A DNA stretch of 64,000 bases from Clostridium yunnanense (lineage in GTDB: Bacteria > Bacillota > Clostridia > Clostridiales > Clostridiaceae): assembly GCF_016595795.1 (NCBI RefSeq), contig NZ_JAENHN010000002.1, forward strand, positions 120,810 through 184,809, given 5' to 3'. Shown here piece by piece: positions 23,498 through 32,557 of the stretch. A model generated the notes under the pieces. The model made no database searches. It saw only the letters and a list, made by a program, of their open reading frames with translations, and was not told the DNA's origin. Positions within the stretch are counted from its first letter, which is position 1. Each line of letters starts with the position of its first letter. The position numbers and the translations under genes are program-made.

Positions 23498-23869
23498 TTA
23501 TATATCTTTCAACAAATCTTTCAAAGCCCCAATGAACTTACCTTCATAATAAGTTTCCAACTTGTGGTCTTTTATCTTCACTCTTGTTCTTGGATCAACT
23601 CCGTTTTCTATACAGTGAGCTGCAAATATACTTATCTGCTTCTTACCAACAGTGTGAGGATCAAGCGCAGGCTCACCCTCTAAAGTATAAAATCCTTCGC
23701 CATCTAGCTTTACAAACCTCAGTGCACTATCATAATCAACTTGATTTTTATCTTTTGAAGACATTATAAAAGTATGATGAAAATCATTTTTTACAGCTGT
23801 TATATAATCATAACTTTCTACATAGCCATCTTTCAATACAACTCCAATAATTGGCAAATTATTAGTCAT
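23498..23869 (-). CDS. Unknown conserved-type small protein
   Basis: A 123-residue soluble protein with GGGGAGCTACA before the ATG. The N-terminal half is beta-rich with DYITAVKNDFHHTFIMSS, the middle has GEGFYTLEGEPALDPHTVGK, and the end is helical (GKFIGALKDLLKDI). It stands alone with its own terminator. No family recognised. Confidence 0.7.
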   Translation of the reverse strand: MTNNLPIIGVVLKDGYVESYDYITAVKNDFHHTFIMSSKDKNQVDYDSALRFVKLDGEGFYTLEGEPALDPHTVGKKQISIFAAHCIENGVDPRTRVKIKDHKLETYYEGKFIGALKDLLKDI

Positions 23870-24033
23870 TGTAGCTCCCCTTTCATTAGTAACTCAATTT
23901 TTAATTGCAGACTATATTTACCTAATCATATGTTATTATATCTTTTATCGGTAGTATCCTGTAATTCTTTATACTAACCTACATTCAAGAATACTGTTGA
24001 AATTAATTTTAACACAGTTCTTTAACAACAGAT

Positions 24034-25284
24034 TTACCTAACTATCAATTTGATGCCACCTAATATTAATCCAATTAAAAATCCACAAACTGCTCCATTT
24101 ATTCTTATCCATTGTAGATCTCCGCCCACCTTGTCTTCAATCAAATCAATAAGGGTTTTGGTGTCAAGTTTTTCTATATTTTCTTTAACTAGAACACCTA
24201 TCTTCTCATGATTTTCATTGATATACTGTGATATTTGCGAACGTATATATTGATCAATCTTTTCCACAAGTTCATCTTCTTTTGACACATCATAAATTAG
24301 CTTATCTAAAACTGGCAATATTTTTTCTTCTACTATTATTTCATCATTTATAAAATCCGAAATTTGAGCTTCTAAGCTTTCTAGTATTTTTAAAGAAAAA
24401 TCACTTATTTTATCGTTACTACTTATATCTTTTTTATATTCATTTAACTTTTCTATAACGCTATTATCTTCACTAATTTTTATAATATTATCACGAATCG
24501 AATTCATCACCATTATTCTACTTGGGTTATCTTTATCTTTTAACTCTTTCAACATTATAAGTATGAACTCTTGAACCTTACTACCAATTTTATCTTCACC
24601 AATAATACCAGTAACTGTGTTTAGAGTAAATTGAAGCATACCCTTTTTAGGAATTTTCTTTGCTGTATTAACAGAGGTAATTGCAATTTCTTTTTTCACA
24701 TCTTCTCTCTTAATTACTTCTTCCACATTATCAATTAAAACATCAAAAATCTTATCATCATAATTGTTTATTAAAACTTCATCAATTAGCTCTTCTAACA
24801 CCTTTTTTGTATCTACGGAATTTATGTATTGGCTTATTATGGTGTTAAAATATATTGCCATTTCCTCTATTGATATAGAATTCTTTATCCTATTACCGAT
24901 ATCGATTACTGCTAATTTCACTTGACTTGAATACACATGATTCCTACATATCTCTAATACCTTTTTTGTAAAACTGATTTTTTTAATTCTATTGATTACA
25001 CTTTCTTTATTTAACAAATCATTTTCAACTATTGAAACCAACGAAGTAGTTATTCTTTCTCTATTTTTGGGTAAAAGAGCTGTATGTGGGATTGGTATTC
25101 CCATAGGATGGCGGAAAAGTGCTGATACTGCAAACCAATCTGCCAAGCCTCCAACTAGTCCTGCTTCAAAACCATTTTGCAACAATATAATTATTGAACT
25201 ATTGCTTGAAAATAGTGTAATTATAAAACCTATAAGCATAATCCCCAATGATACTAAAGCCTTTTCACCTGTTCTTACCTTCAT
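24034..25284 (-). CDS. DUF445 family membrane protein
   Basis: A 416-residue protein of the DUF445 (YheB/YjiN) family. The hallmark is near the N-terminus: VGGLADWFAVSALFRHPMG followed by IPIPHTALLP. A membrane segment lies at residues 10-35 and another at the C-terminus (AVCGFLIGLILGGIKLIV); between them is a long charged helical region. AAAGGATAAAA precedes the ATG. Function of the family is not established. Confidence 0.9.
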   Translation of the reverse strand: MKVRTGEKALVSLGIMLIGFIITLFSSNSSIIILLQNGFEAGLVGGLADWFAVSALFRHPMGIPIPHTALLPKNRERITTSLVSIVENDLLNKESVINRIKKISFTKKVLEICRNHVYSSQVKLAVIDIGNRIKNSISIEEMAIYFNTIISQYINSVDTKKVLEELIDEVLINNYDDKIFDVLIDNVEEVIKREDVKKEIAITSVNTAKKIPKKGMLQFTLNTVTGIIGEDKIGSKVQEFILIMLKELKDKDNPSRIMVMNSIRDNIIKISEDNSVIEKLNEYKKDISSNDKISDFSLKILESLEAQISDFINDEIIVEEKILPVLDKLIYDVSKEDELVEKIDQYIRSQISQYINENHEKIGVLVKENIEKLDTKTLIDLIEDKVGGDLQWIRINGAVCGFLIGLILGGIKLIVR

Positions 25285-25299
25285 TTTTATCCTTTCTAA

Positions 25300-25397
25300 A
25301 GAGTTCCTATGTCGAAACTTAATTTATACTTGTTTTAAAATCCCGGCTTCTGGGGATTTTCAGGCATGTATAAATTAATAGTTGAGCTAGGAACTCT
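25300..25397. repeat. 98-base hairpin repeat, copy A
   Basis: Imperfect inverted repeat: terminal stem AGAGTTCCTA/TAGGAACTCT, middle TTAATTTATAC/GTATAAATTAA, inner AAAATCCC/GGGATTTT, apex GGCTTCTG. It has the same length and apex as copy B at 31,544. It occupies part of the 500-base gap 25,285-25,784. The rest of the gap holds a terminator and nothing else that I can see. Confidence 0.7.
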
Positions 25398-25629
25398 AAA
25401 ACCGTCAATATAATTTTTTTTGCATCCTTGCCTTTCTGAAAATACGTAAAGAAACTCTTGAATTCGATAATTCATTATAATTTTATTTTTAACTACAGAG
25501 CAAGTTATCATTCAATTGCTTATATTATACTACTGCCCTACATAAGAGAAAAGTCGCTGAAGCTAGCTTTTTGAGTCTGTTCGCATAATTATCCACAGAT
25601 CTCATTGAATTATAATTTCTTAAAAAATA

Positions 25630-25671
25630 AAAAAAACCAAAATGAGTTAATACTCTTCATATTGGTTTCTC
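25630..25671 (-). terminator. Terminator of the pyruvate-kinase-like gene
   Basis: AAACCAATATGA pairs with TCATTTTGGTTT (one mismatch) on the minus strand, followed by eight T residues. Confidence 0.8.
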
Positions 25672-25784
25672 TTACATCATATTTAGACTTCTATGCAATT
25701 TTAATAAATAAATATAATTAATTTTATTAATATAAATTAGGTTATAAAGCCATCAATCTATAAACTGAGTTGCAGAATACTTAC

Positions 25785-26822
25785 TTAACTTTTTTTGAAT
25801 ATTTTTGTATAAAAATCTATTGCTTTTTTCAAGACTATAACTGCATTCACAGGATTTCTCCCTACTGAGGTTTCACCTGTAAGCATGAACCCACTTACTC
25901 CTCCACCTATGCAATAGAATATATCATTCATTTCATTCACTGTTGGTTTATAATTTTCTTTTAGTGAATCTAGTACATGAGTTGCAATTATAACATCTTT
26001 ATTACTGTTCTTCATAGCTCTTATAAAATTATGTTGGTATAGTGCCATCTTATATATATTGGTTTCTGGAAGCAAGTCACCTCTTCCAAGTACTACACCA
26101 TCTACCTTTTCTGAGATAGCTTTTATATTGTTTATAGCTTTTTCAGTTTCAATCTTTGCCCATAACTTAGGTTCATAACTCTTTTCCATATTCGCTTTAC
26201 TTATAGCACTTTTGAATTTTATTACATCCTTATCATCGTAAACATATGAATATAGTATGGTATCAACTTTATTCTCAATGCAAAATTCAATATCTTTCAA
26301 ATCCTTGTCGCTAATATCCCTAGTTTGTCTATTGAGTCCTGGAAGATTACATCCCTTTTCCGCTCTAACCACACCACCATAAACAGCTCTGCACTGTAGC
26401 ATTGAATCTTTTTTAACCATAACGGTATACTCCATACTTCCATCTTTCATATATATAGTTTTCATTGGAGATTCTAATAAATCTTGTTCTTTTATAGTTA
26501 GAGGAATCAACACTTCTTTTCGACCACTCCAAGTCTTAAGTATTTCTTCGTATCTATCTTCTGAACAAAAATATACTATTTCACCTTTTGCAGTTTTTCT
26601 TACTTCTCTAAAACATCGTCCTACTCTTATTTTATGTCCTTGTATATCCCCAATAATAGTTATTGTTTTAAAATTATCTTTTATGTACCTAATGATATCC
26701 TTAACATTTTCGTAATCGCAATGCGAAAAGTTGATTCTTATTCCATTTGCCCCTTCCTCAATCAATCTTTTTATATCTTGTTGAGTTTTGGCTTTAGGTC
26801 CCACCGTTGCAATAGTAAGCAT
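25785..26822 (-). CDS. Pyruvate kinase-like protein without C-terminal domain
   Basis: A 345-residue relative of pyruvate kinase; normal enzymes have 470-590 residues. Family landmarks are in order: ATVGPK, GANGIRINFSH (1-36), GDIQGHKIRVG, AEKGCNLPG, KLWAKIETEKA with the catalytic-type lysine, VVLGRGDLLPE in place of ARGDLGVE, and GFMLTGETSVGRNPVNAV. The protein ends after the barrel, so the C-terminal allosteric domain is missing. The changed RGDL motif and the shortness suggest a paralogue with a different substrate or a degraded function. It is not in a glycolysis cluster. Confidence 0.85.
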   Translation of the reverse strand: MLTIATVGPKAKTQQDIKRLIEEGANGIRINFSHCDYENVKDIIRYIKDNFKTITIIGDIQGHKIRVGRCFREVRKTAKGEIVYFCSEDRYEEILKTWSGRKEVLIPLTIKEQDLLESPMKTIYMKDGSMEYTVMVKKDSMLQCRAVYGGVVRAEKGCNLPGLNRQTRDISDKDLKDIEFCIENKVDTILYSYVYDDKDVIKFKSAISKANMEKSYEPKLWAKIETEKAINNIKAISEKVDGVVLGRGDLLPETNIYKMALYQHNFIRAMKNSNKDVIIATHVLDSLKENYKPTVNEMNDIFYCIGGGVSGFMLTGETSVGRNPVNAVIVLKKAIDFYTKIFKKS

Positions 26823-26941
26823 ATTACCCCTTCTAGATTAAATTAATTCAATCTATAATATTAAAAAAAAGATATATTTATGTCTAATATCAAGTAACAA
26901 TTTATTATTAATTAACATATTATATCTAGAGGGTGATGCCT

Positions 26942-27391
26942 ATGTTCAAGAAAATAAAGAAGTTGAAGAAGCTTTGGGAGACTCAATGTCTTGCAATGAG
27001 ATTCTTAACAATTCTAGGATTCATAGCTTTTATTCACACATGCATCACAATATTTATAAATGGTGGTTTTTCTTCGTCTTCAAACGAGACCATAAGATCA
27101 GTGATGTCGTCTATATTCGGGTATATATTTGGTGATCAGATCATACCAAATAATAATCTTAGAAATAAAAAGTTTCAAGTTTTAATTGCTGGATTTATGT
27201 CACTGCTATCTTTGGCTGTTATTATGTTGTCTTATTGGACAAGCATAGATGAAACCAACTCTACTATCGGAGAAATAAGAAATATTCTATTTTCTACTGT
27301 AGGGTTTTTAATCAGTAGAGTTAAGCTTGGGAATGCTTCAGATGAGAGTGATAAGCATAAAGATGAAAAGGATAAGTATAAATATGATTAA
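26942..27391 (+). CDS. Small membrane protein, unknown
   Basis: A 149-residue protein. I choose the ATG at 26,942, eight bases after AGAGGG; earlier GTG and ATG codons sit on the ribosome site. It has a basic N-terminus (FKKIKKLKKLWE), two or three membrane segments (FLTILGFIAFIHTCITIFI, VLIAGFMSLLSLAVIMLSYW) and a charged C-terminal tail of K, D and E. No family recognised. Confidence 0.65.
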   Translation: MFKKIKKLKKLWETQCLAMRFLTILGFIAFIHTCITIFINGGFSSSSNETIRSVMSSIFGYIFGDQIIPNNNLRNKKFQVLIAGFMSLLSLAVIMLSYWTSIDETNSTIGEIRNILFSTVGFLISRVKLGNASDESDKHKDEKDKYKYD

Positions 27392-27472
27392 TCCACGCAA
27401 TAAAAACTTTACTGGTATATTGTCACTATAACTTTAAGACTTAATAAGTTTTTTAACTTTTTGTATAACTTT

Positions 27473-27586
27473 AGCTCAGATTCCTTTAGTTTAAATTTAA
27501 GTAGTAATTTATAGATGTCCTTACTAATTATTTATTTTTTGACAATTATAAAATAAACTTAACCAATCCTATAAGTAATCTGAGCT
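27473..27586. terminator. Long inverted repeat between convergent genes
   Basis: AGCTCAGATT is mirrored by AATCTGAGCT 114 bases end to end, with AT-rich sequence between. It lies between the plus gene at 26,942 and the minus gene at 27,597, so it may terminate both. It resembles the 94-101-base hairpin repeats in plan but is longer. Confidence 0.45.
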
Positions 27587-27596
27587 ATTTTTCACC

Positions 27597-28049
27597 TTAA
27601 AAATTTTCACTAAGTATGTTAATTAGCCCATCAGCTAGTTTTTCTTCAAATTCTTTAGCACCTATATCTATAGCATGTGATTTAATTCTAATGATTACTG
27701 AGGGTGCTTTTATTTTTTTACATAGATATAAACTTGACCCATCCTTAACATTGACTTCATCGAAACCAATAGCTTTCATTTTATCTCTAAATTGTAATAA
27801 TAAATTAAATATCCGTTCACTTTTGCTCACATATATATCCACTAAATCAAATTCTGCTTGTTGTTTTTCAACATTTATATACAAATCTACTCTAGTTTGA
27901 TTTGCTAATAAAGCTTTTCTAAATAGAACTTCTCCAAATGATTTGTTATTATCTGCTTGAAAATTGACAACTGAGTGTCCATTTTTTATCAGCCTCCCAT
28001 TCACATATGAAGAAATAATTTTGTTTTCTATATCAAGCCCATACTTCAA
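27597..28049 (-). CDS. Unknown soluble protein
   Basis: A 150-residue protein starting at TTG (28,049), eight bases after AGGAGG. Strands and helices alternate (TRVDLYINVEKQQAEFDLVD, APSVIIRIKSHAIDIGAKEF). The end, with an I-R-I-K-S-H stretch followed by a helix, faintly recalls amidase folds, but catalytic residues are not evident. No family assigned. Confidence 0.6.
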   Translation of the reverse strand: MKYGLDIENKIISSYVNGRLIKNGHSVVNFQADNNKSFGEVLFRKALLANQTRVDLYINVEKQQAEFDLVDIYVSKSERIFNLLLQFRDKMKAIGFDEVNVKDGSSLYLCKKIKAPSVIIRIKSHAIDIGAKEFEEKLADGLINILSENF

Positions 28050-28093
28050 TATGTTTTCCTCCTTATCTAGTACTATGTAGGAGAGTTAACTAT

Positions 28094-28187
28094 AGATAAA
28101 CCCCTTCTATCCTCAGGCTCATAATAATACTTTCAATGAATCTACGAAGCTTTATTTCAATCAATTATAATATGAAGTATTTTATCT
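28094..28187. repeat. 94-base hairpin repeat, copy E
   Basis: AGATAAA at one end mirrors TTTATCT at the other. It aligns without gaps to copy D (31,448-31,541) at about 72 of 94 positions by hand count, best in the half from CTTT-x-ATG through ATATGAAGTA. It lies upstream of the gene at 28,049. Confidence 0.75.
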
Positions 28188-28290
28188 AAAAAATTTGTAT
28201 CTATATATATTATTCAAATTTCAGTAAAATGTTCTATCGAACTAGCTAATTACATATTATTTAAAGTAATAATATGTTTATGGAGGTATC

Positions 28291-28755
28291 ATGAAAAAAC
28301 TTCTTTCCTTAACTCTTATTTTAATAATTTCATTAACCTTTATAGGATGTTCTGATTCTCAGTACATAAACTTAAAAAAGAAGCCATCCAGCCATTACTA
28401 TACAGAGGAATTGTACAAGCTCATAAGTAATAATAAGTTTGAAATCTCTGCCCTTGATACAGATGTTTACAAAGAATTGCCCGCAAAAGAAGAAGATGAC
28501 AAAGTCCTAATAGATTTTATTAAATCCTTAAAGAATGATAATTTTATAAAAAAACCAGCTAATCTTCCTGAAAAGCCAAAGTACAAGCTATTTATAAAGA
28601 TATCAGATGATAAGTATGTTGTTAATGTATATAATGAAAATGTAGTTTCTATTTTCCCTTGGGATGGTGTTTTTGAGGAAGATTATCTTAGTATGGATAA
28701 TATTCCATTGGCTTATAGATTAGACTCTTTCTGCAAATATGTTTTTAACAAGTAA
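28291..28755 (+). CDS. Lipoprotein, unknown function
   Basis: A 154-residue exported lipoprotein. The signal peptide MKKLLSLTLILIISLTFIGC ends in the lipobox FIGC with cysteine 20 as the lipidation site. The mature part is small, rich in lysine and aromatic residues (PKYKLFIKISDDKYVVNVYN). TGGAGGTATC precedes the ATG. It may belong to DUF4883, but that is uncertain. It is a single-gene unit. Confidence 0.8.
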   Translation: MKKLLSLTLILIISLTFIGCSDSQYINLKKKPSSHYYTEELYKLISNNKFEISALDTDVYKELPAKEEDDKVLIDFIKSLKNDNFIKKPANLPEKPKYKLFIKISDDKYVVNVYNENVVSIFPWDGVFEEDYLSMDNIPLAYRLDSFCKYVFNK

Positions 28756-28794
28756 CCTAATACTAATTCAAGGCGCTTTTGAAGAACTGCATGA

Positions 28795-28843
28795 AATTAA
28801 GTGGTTATACAGCTGATGCTTTACTTTATAACCACTTAATTTA
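28795..28843 (+). terminator. Terminator of the lipoprotein gene
   Basis: AATTAAGTGGTTAT pairs with ATAACCACTTAATT around a 19-base loop, about 40 bases past the stop. Confidence 0.75.
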
Positions 28844-28871
28844 AACAATACTCTTAAACATAATCTCTTTC

Positions 28872-28914
28872 AAAAAAATAAGTGTATCCAAAAGTTCAGA
28901 CTTTTGGATACACT
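28872..28914 (-). terminator. Terminator of the folate operon
   Basis: AGTGTATCCAAAAGT pairs perfectly with ACTTTTGGATACACT on the minus strand, followed by TATTTTTTT. Confidence 0.9.
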
Positions 28915-28969
28915 GTCATTTATAGACCTATAGTTTTGTTTAAGATCTTGAACTAAAAATAGAACCTTC

Positions 28970-29794
28970 TTATTTCAAATTGCTAAGCAAATGCTCTTTT
29001 ATCTCATATATTCTTTTTCTAAGTATTGGATGAAATTCATAAGGAGCAATTTCTGCTAAAGGTTCTATTACAAATAACCTTTCATGCATTCTTGGATGTG
29101 GAATTACTATGTGCTCATCTGATGAGATCACATCATCATAAATTAGCACATCTAAATCTATGGTTCTAGGTCCCCATTTTATAATTCTTTCCCTCTTTAA
29201 TTCACTTTCTACTTGCAGTAGATAATCAATTAGTTCTCTTGGTGAGAGAATAGTTGATATCTCAGCTGCACCATTTAGGAATTTCTCTTGATTTTCATAT
29301 CCCCAAGGTTCTGTTGTAATAAAATTTGATACTTTATTTACTTTAGTGTGTCCAGATTTACTTATAATTTCTAAAGCAGTCAATAGATTATAGTTTTTAT
29401 CGCCTTTATTAGAACCTAATGCTATAAACGCCCTGTTCCATTTTCTATATATTTCAATAGCTGCATAGTCTAGGTGTTTGCCTATAGGTGCCCATGGTTT
29501 CTTTATTGTAACTTTAACAGCTTCTAATATCTTATATTCTTTCAATATAAATTCTGCAGTTTTTTCCGCGGCAGTTTCTATTAAATCATAACTTTCCTTT
29601 TGAAATTCTTTTTCAAGCTTATGACACAGTTCTCCATAGTGTACTGATTTAGTTAAATCTCCTGTAGTTGCAGCTTCTCTTGAACTTAAGAAAAGTTCCA
29701 GTGATATTATAAATTTTTGGCCTAATGATTTTTCTTCACCAAACACACCATGATTCGCAAACAACTCCAGATTTTCTATATAAAGTTTATCCAA
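28970..29794 (-). CDS. folK: FolB-FolK fusion: dihydroneopterin aldolase / HPPK
   Basis: A 274-residue bifunctional enzyme of folate synthesis. Residues 1-120 are dihydroneopterin aldolase (LYIENLELFANHGVFGEEKS, then GDLTKSVHYGEL). Residues 121-274 are 6-hydroxymethyl-dihydropterin pyrophosphokinase (FIALGSNKGDKNYNL, then the signature RTIDLDVLIYDD). It converts dihydroneopterin to the pyrophosphate used by FolP, whose gene is 19 bases upstream. The start is TTG at 29,794, nine bases after AGGAGG. Confidence 0.93.
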   Translation of the reverse strand: MDKLYIENLELFANHGVFGEEKSLGQKFIISLELFLSSREAATTGDLTKSVHYGELCHKLEKEFQKESYDLIETAAEKTAEFILKEYKILEAVKVTIKKPWAPIGKHLDYAAIEIYRKWNRAFIALGSNKGDKNYNLLTALEIISKSGHTKVNKVSNFITTEPWGYENQEKFLNGAAEISTILSPRELIDYLLQVESELKRERIIKWGPRTIDLDVLIYDDVISSDEHIVIPHPRMHERLFVIEPLAEIAPYEFHPILRKRIYEIKEHLLSNLK

Positions 29795-29813
29795 CCTATT
29801 TGTCCTCCTAAGT

Positions 29814-30623
29814 TTATCTATTTCTTATAATAGCATCAGTCATCACTGCTGCTCTTTTATTTTCTTTTACATCATGAACTCTTACAAAATCATATCCTTT
29901 TATTATACCTATTGCCGTTGTAGCTAAAGTGCCTTCAAGTCTTTCATCCACTGGCAAATTTAAAGTGTTTCCTATAAGGGATTTTCTAGAAGTTCCTAAA
30001 AGCAAAGGATATCCTAAACATTTAAACTTTTCTAAATTATTCATTACATATAAATTCTGTTCATAGCTTTTAGCAAAGCCTATACCTGGATCCAGTATTA
30101 TATTTTCTTTTTTCACACCAGCAGCTATGGCTATATATATTGATTCTTCAAAATCAACTAGCATATCCTCTATTATATCTCCGTAGTCAGTATTATTTCT
30201 GTTATGCATAAGGCAGCAAGGCACATCATATCTTGCAGCTACTTCTGCAATATACTTATCCTTTTTAAATCCCCAAACATCATTTATTAAATTAGCTCCA
30301 GCCTTTATAGCTTCTTCAGCAACTTTTCCTTTGTACGTATCTATAGATATAGGTATATCAAATTTTTCTCTAATAGCTTTAATGATTGGAATAACTCTTT
30401 GAATCTCTTCCTTTTCATCAATAGGTTCGTGATTAGGTCTTGTAGATTCTCCACCAATATCAATGATATCTACGCCTTCTGCTATCATAACTTCAGCATG
30501 CTCAATTGCATGCTTTGAACAATTAAACTTTCCGCCATCCGAAAATGAATCTGGTGTCAAATTAAGAATTCCCATTATATAAGTCCTATCACCAATAATA
30601 AATTCTTTATTTCCTATGTACAT
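29814..30623 (-). CDS. folP: Dihydropteroate synthase
   Basis: About 269 residues. It joins p-aminobenzoate to the pterin pyrophosphate made by FolK. Signatures are IMGILNLTPDSFSDGGKF, DIGGESTRPNHEPI, PISIDTYKGKVAEEAI, LINDVWG, ILDPGIGFAKS and LLGTSRKS. AGAGG is best spaced for the second of two ATG codons (30,623); the one at 30,626 is also possible, and a GTG at 30,632 overlaps the site. It lies between the HD hydrolase and folBK genes in one operon. Confidence 0.92.
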   Translation of the reverse strand: MYIGNKEFIIGDRTYIMGILNLTPDSFSDGGKFNCSKHAIEHAEVMIAEGVDIIDIGGESTRPNHEPIDEKEEIQRVIPIIKAIREKFDIPISIDTYKGKVAEEAIKAGANLINDVWGFKKDKYIAEVAARYDVPCCLMHNRNNTDYGDIIEDMLVDFEESIYIAIAAGVKKENIILDPGIGFAKSYEQNLYVMNNLEKFKCLGYPLLLGTSRKSLIGNTLNLPVDERLEGTLATTAIGIIKGYDFVRVHDVKENKRAAVMTDAIIRNR

Positions 30624-30646
30624 CATTTCCACCTCTAAATAAAATA

Positions 30647-31120
30647 CTAATATGTTATATTATAATTTCTTTTTTCTTCATCCCAATTACAAGTAGCAGT
30701 TGCTTTGCATGCATAGCAGTCTCTCGAAATTTTATCGCTCTTATAAAATATATAACCAAACCCATTCTGTTTATCATTTCTGTGATTTGAAATAACTTTA
30801 AGCACTTTATCACTTTCTACTTCATTAAAGTTTGCTTCCTTCAATAAAACTTTAGCAATATCATAAGATGCCTCATGATGAGGTGTCCCATCCTCATATT
30901 GCTTAAATCTCCCTATATCATGTAATATAGCTGCAGCATATACTACTTCCTTTGAAATTTGTATATTTTCTTCTAGTACCATAATATAAGCTATCCTTGC
31001 AACGTCTAAGAAATGTTTTAAATCATGTCTACAATATATCCTATCAACCTCATAAGCTTCAATTTGTGAGAGGTACGATTTATACTTTGGACTATTTAAT
31101 ATATAATTAACTCTATCCAT
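30647..31120 (-). CDS. HD-domain phosphohydrolase of the folate operon
   Basis: A 157-residue metal-dependent phosphohydrolase. HD motifs: HDLKHFLDVAR, AAILHDIGRF (the central HD pair) and PHHEASYDIA, then ISNHR. Small HD proteins sit between folE and folP in clostridial folate operons and may process dihydroneopterin triphosphate or related nucleotides; that substrate is inferred from context. GGTGATAAG precedes the ATG. Confidence 0.85.
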   Translation of the reverse strand: MDRVNYILNSPKYKSYLSQIEAYEVDRIYCRHDLKHFLDVARIAYIMVLEENIQISKEVVYAAAILHDIGRFKQYEDGTPHHEASYDIAKVLLKEANFNEVESDKVLKVISNHRNDKQNGFGYIFYKSDKISRDCYACKATATCNWDEEKRNYNITY

Positions 31121-31168
31121 CTTATCACCATAATTTCTTAATAATATTAATAGATATCTTTCACCAGT

Positions 31169-31309
31169 TTATAATTTTATAAGACTGAGCACTTCATTCC
31201 TCCTAGCAATCCTGTCATGATTCTCTATCAAACCTTCTCTATTTAGATCTTGGCCTATAGCTCCAATTATCAATTTTGCTACTTGCCTTATTTTATCACG
31301 ATCTATCAT
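31169..31309 (-). pseudogene. folE: Remnant of folE (GTP cyclohydrolase I)
   Basis: An open stretch of 46 codons with its own AGGAGG ribosome site and ATG matches only the N-terminus of GTP cyclohydrolase [21 protein letters not shown] and DRIARRNE recall the family's LxAIGEDPxREGLxETPxRVAR. FolE has about 190 residues, with zinc and active-site residues beyond this part, all missing here. The frame ends after LSLIKL, 48 bases before the HD gene, so the rest was deleted. It heads the folate operon exactly where a full folE belongs. The cell must obtain dihydroneopterin triphosphate another way, or have folE elsewhere. Confidence 0.82.
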
Positions 31310-31447
31310 ATATTGCCTCCTGTATTCTAAACCTATGTCTTATATTTCAAATAAAATATATATTTGATAGTCCTATTACTATTAATAGTTAACGAAAATA
31401 TCGCTCAGTTTTAATTAGATAAAACTGGATTATATATTCCGCTGAAC

Positions 31448-31541
31448 TGATAAACTACTTTAGTCCTTAAACTCCAAATAAAGCTTTCGATGGTTCTACG
31501 AATCTTTATTTGGATAAATTCTAATATGAAGTAGTTTATCT
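31448..31541. repeat. 94-base hairpin repeat, copy D
   Basis: Terminal stem GATAAACTACTT/AAGTAGTTTATC, inner stem TCCAAATAAAG/CTTTATTTGGA, apex around CTTTCGATGGTTCTACGAAT. It is the same length as copy E and two bases from copy B, so D and B form back-to-back hairpins in the 400-base gap upstream of the folE remnant. Confidence 0.8.
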
Positions 31542-31543
31542 AT

Positions 31544-31641
31544 AGATGTACCACTTCGAACCGAAATCTATTTTTAAAACTCTCACGGCTTCTGGTGAGA
31601 GAATTTAAAAATACTAAATTTTATTACGAAGTGGTACATCT
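31544..31641. repeat. 98-base hairpin repeat, copy B
   Basis: A perfect 15-base terminal stem AGATGTACCACTTCG/CGAAGTGGTACATCT, inner CTCTCAC/GTGAGAG, apex GGCTTCTG. Its left 43 bases align without gaps to copy C (39,558), its apex matches copies A and C, and its right end (TAAATTTTATTACGAAGT) matches copy D (TAAATTCTAATATGAAGT). Confidence 0.82.
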
Positions 31642-31717
31642 ACATAGTAATGTATGTTAAAATCATTATATCAAAAAATACCGAAAAATACATAGTCTCG
31701 AAAGGAATGATACTCTT

Positions 31718-32557
31718 TTGAATATAAAAGCAGAATTTCATTGTCATACAACTTCTTCTGATGGCAAACTTTCTCCAACTGAAGTAGTAAAGAGAGCAAA
31801 GTCAAAAGGAATTGAATATTTGGCTATTACTGATCACGATAATACCGAAGGAATAGACGAGGCTCTAGAGGCAGCTAAACTTTATGGCATTAAGCTGATA
31901 CCAGGTATTGAGCTTTCGTGTAATAACAAAGAAAGTGTTCATGTATTAGGTTATTTTAGAGATGATTCTTATAAAGATGAAAGCTTACAAAAATTTTTAA
32001 GAGACCTAAAAAACTCTAGGGTAGATAGAGCTAAAAGCATCGTAGATAAATTAAAGACCTATTTTAATATAGAACTTGATTATGAAAAGGTATTAGAAAA
32101 AGGAGAAGGTATAGTAGCACGTCCTCATATCGCCGAAAGTATAATTGAAGCTGGATATAATTATAGTTGGGATTACATCTTTGATAACATTATAGGAAAT
32201 AATTGTCCTGCCTATGTACCAAATAAAATCATTACTGTAGAGGAAGGGATAGCATTATTAAAAAAATATAATGCAGTGGTGATACTTGCACACCCAATAC
32301 TTCTCAAGAAAAACTCTCCAGAGGATTTATTAAAATTTGAATTTGATGGGTTGGAAGCAGTATATTTCATGAACTTTAAAAAAGATCAAGATTACTTAGT
32401 AAGTCTTTGTAGAAATAATAACCTAGTTTTCACTTGCGGATCTGATTTTCATGGAATAACTGAAGGGGATACTAAACATGGCGATATAGGTGATATGTCA
32501 ATAGATGAAGAGGATTTTAATAAGTTTATGGCGCTTTATAAAAACCTAGCAAACTAA
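31718..32557 (+). CDS. PHP-domain phosphoesterase
   Basis: A 279-residue metal-dependent phosphoesterase of the PHP family. Motifs: EFHCHTTSSDGKLSP (HxH plus D), AITDHDNTEG, GIELSC, ARPHIAE, ILAHP and TCGSDFHG, the full metal-binding set of the YciV/TrpH group, whose known member RnaseAM acts on 3',5'-nucleotide bisphosphates and short RNA 5' ends. The start is TTG at 31,718 with AAAGGA eleven bases upstream. It is a single-gene unit. Confidence 0.88.
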   Translation: MNIKAEFHCHTTSSDGKLSPTEVVKRAKSKGIEYLAITDHDNTEGIDEALEAAKLYGIKLIPGIELSCNNKESVHVLGYFRDDSYKDESLQKFLRDLKNSRVDRAKSIVDKLKTYFNIELDYEKVLEKGEGIVARPHIAESIIEAGYNYSWDYIFDNIIGNNCPAYVPNKIITVEEGIALLKKYNAVVILAHPILLKKNSPEDLLKFEFDGLEAVYFMNFKKDQDYLVSLCRNNNLVFTCGSDFHGITEGDTKHGDIGDMSIDEEDFNKFMALYKNLAN

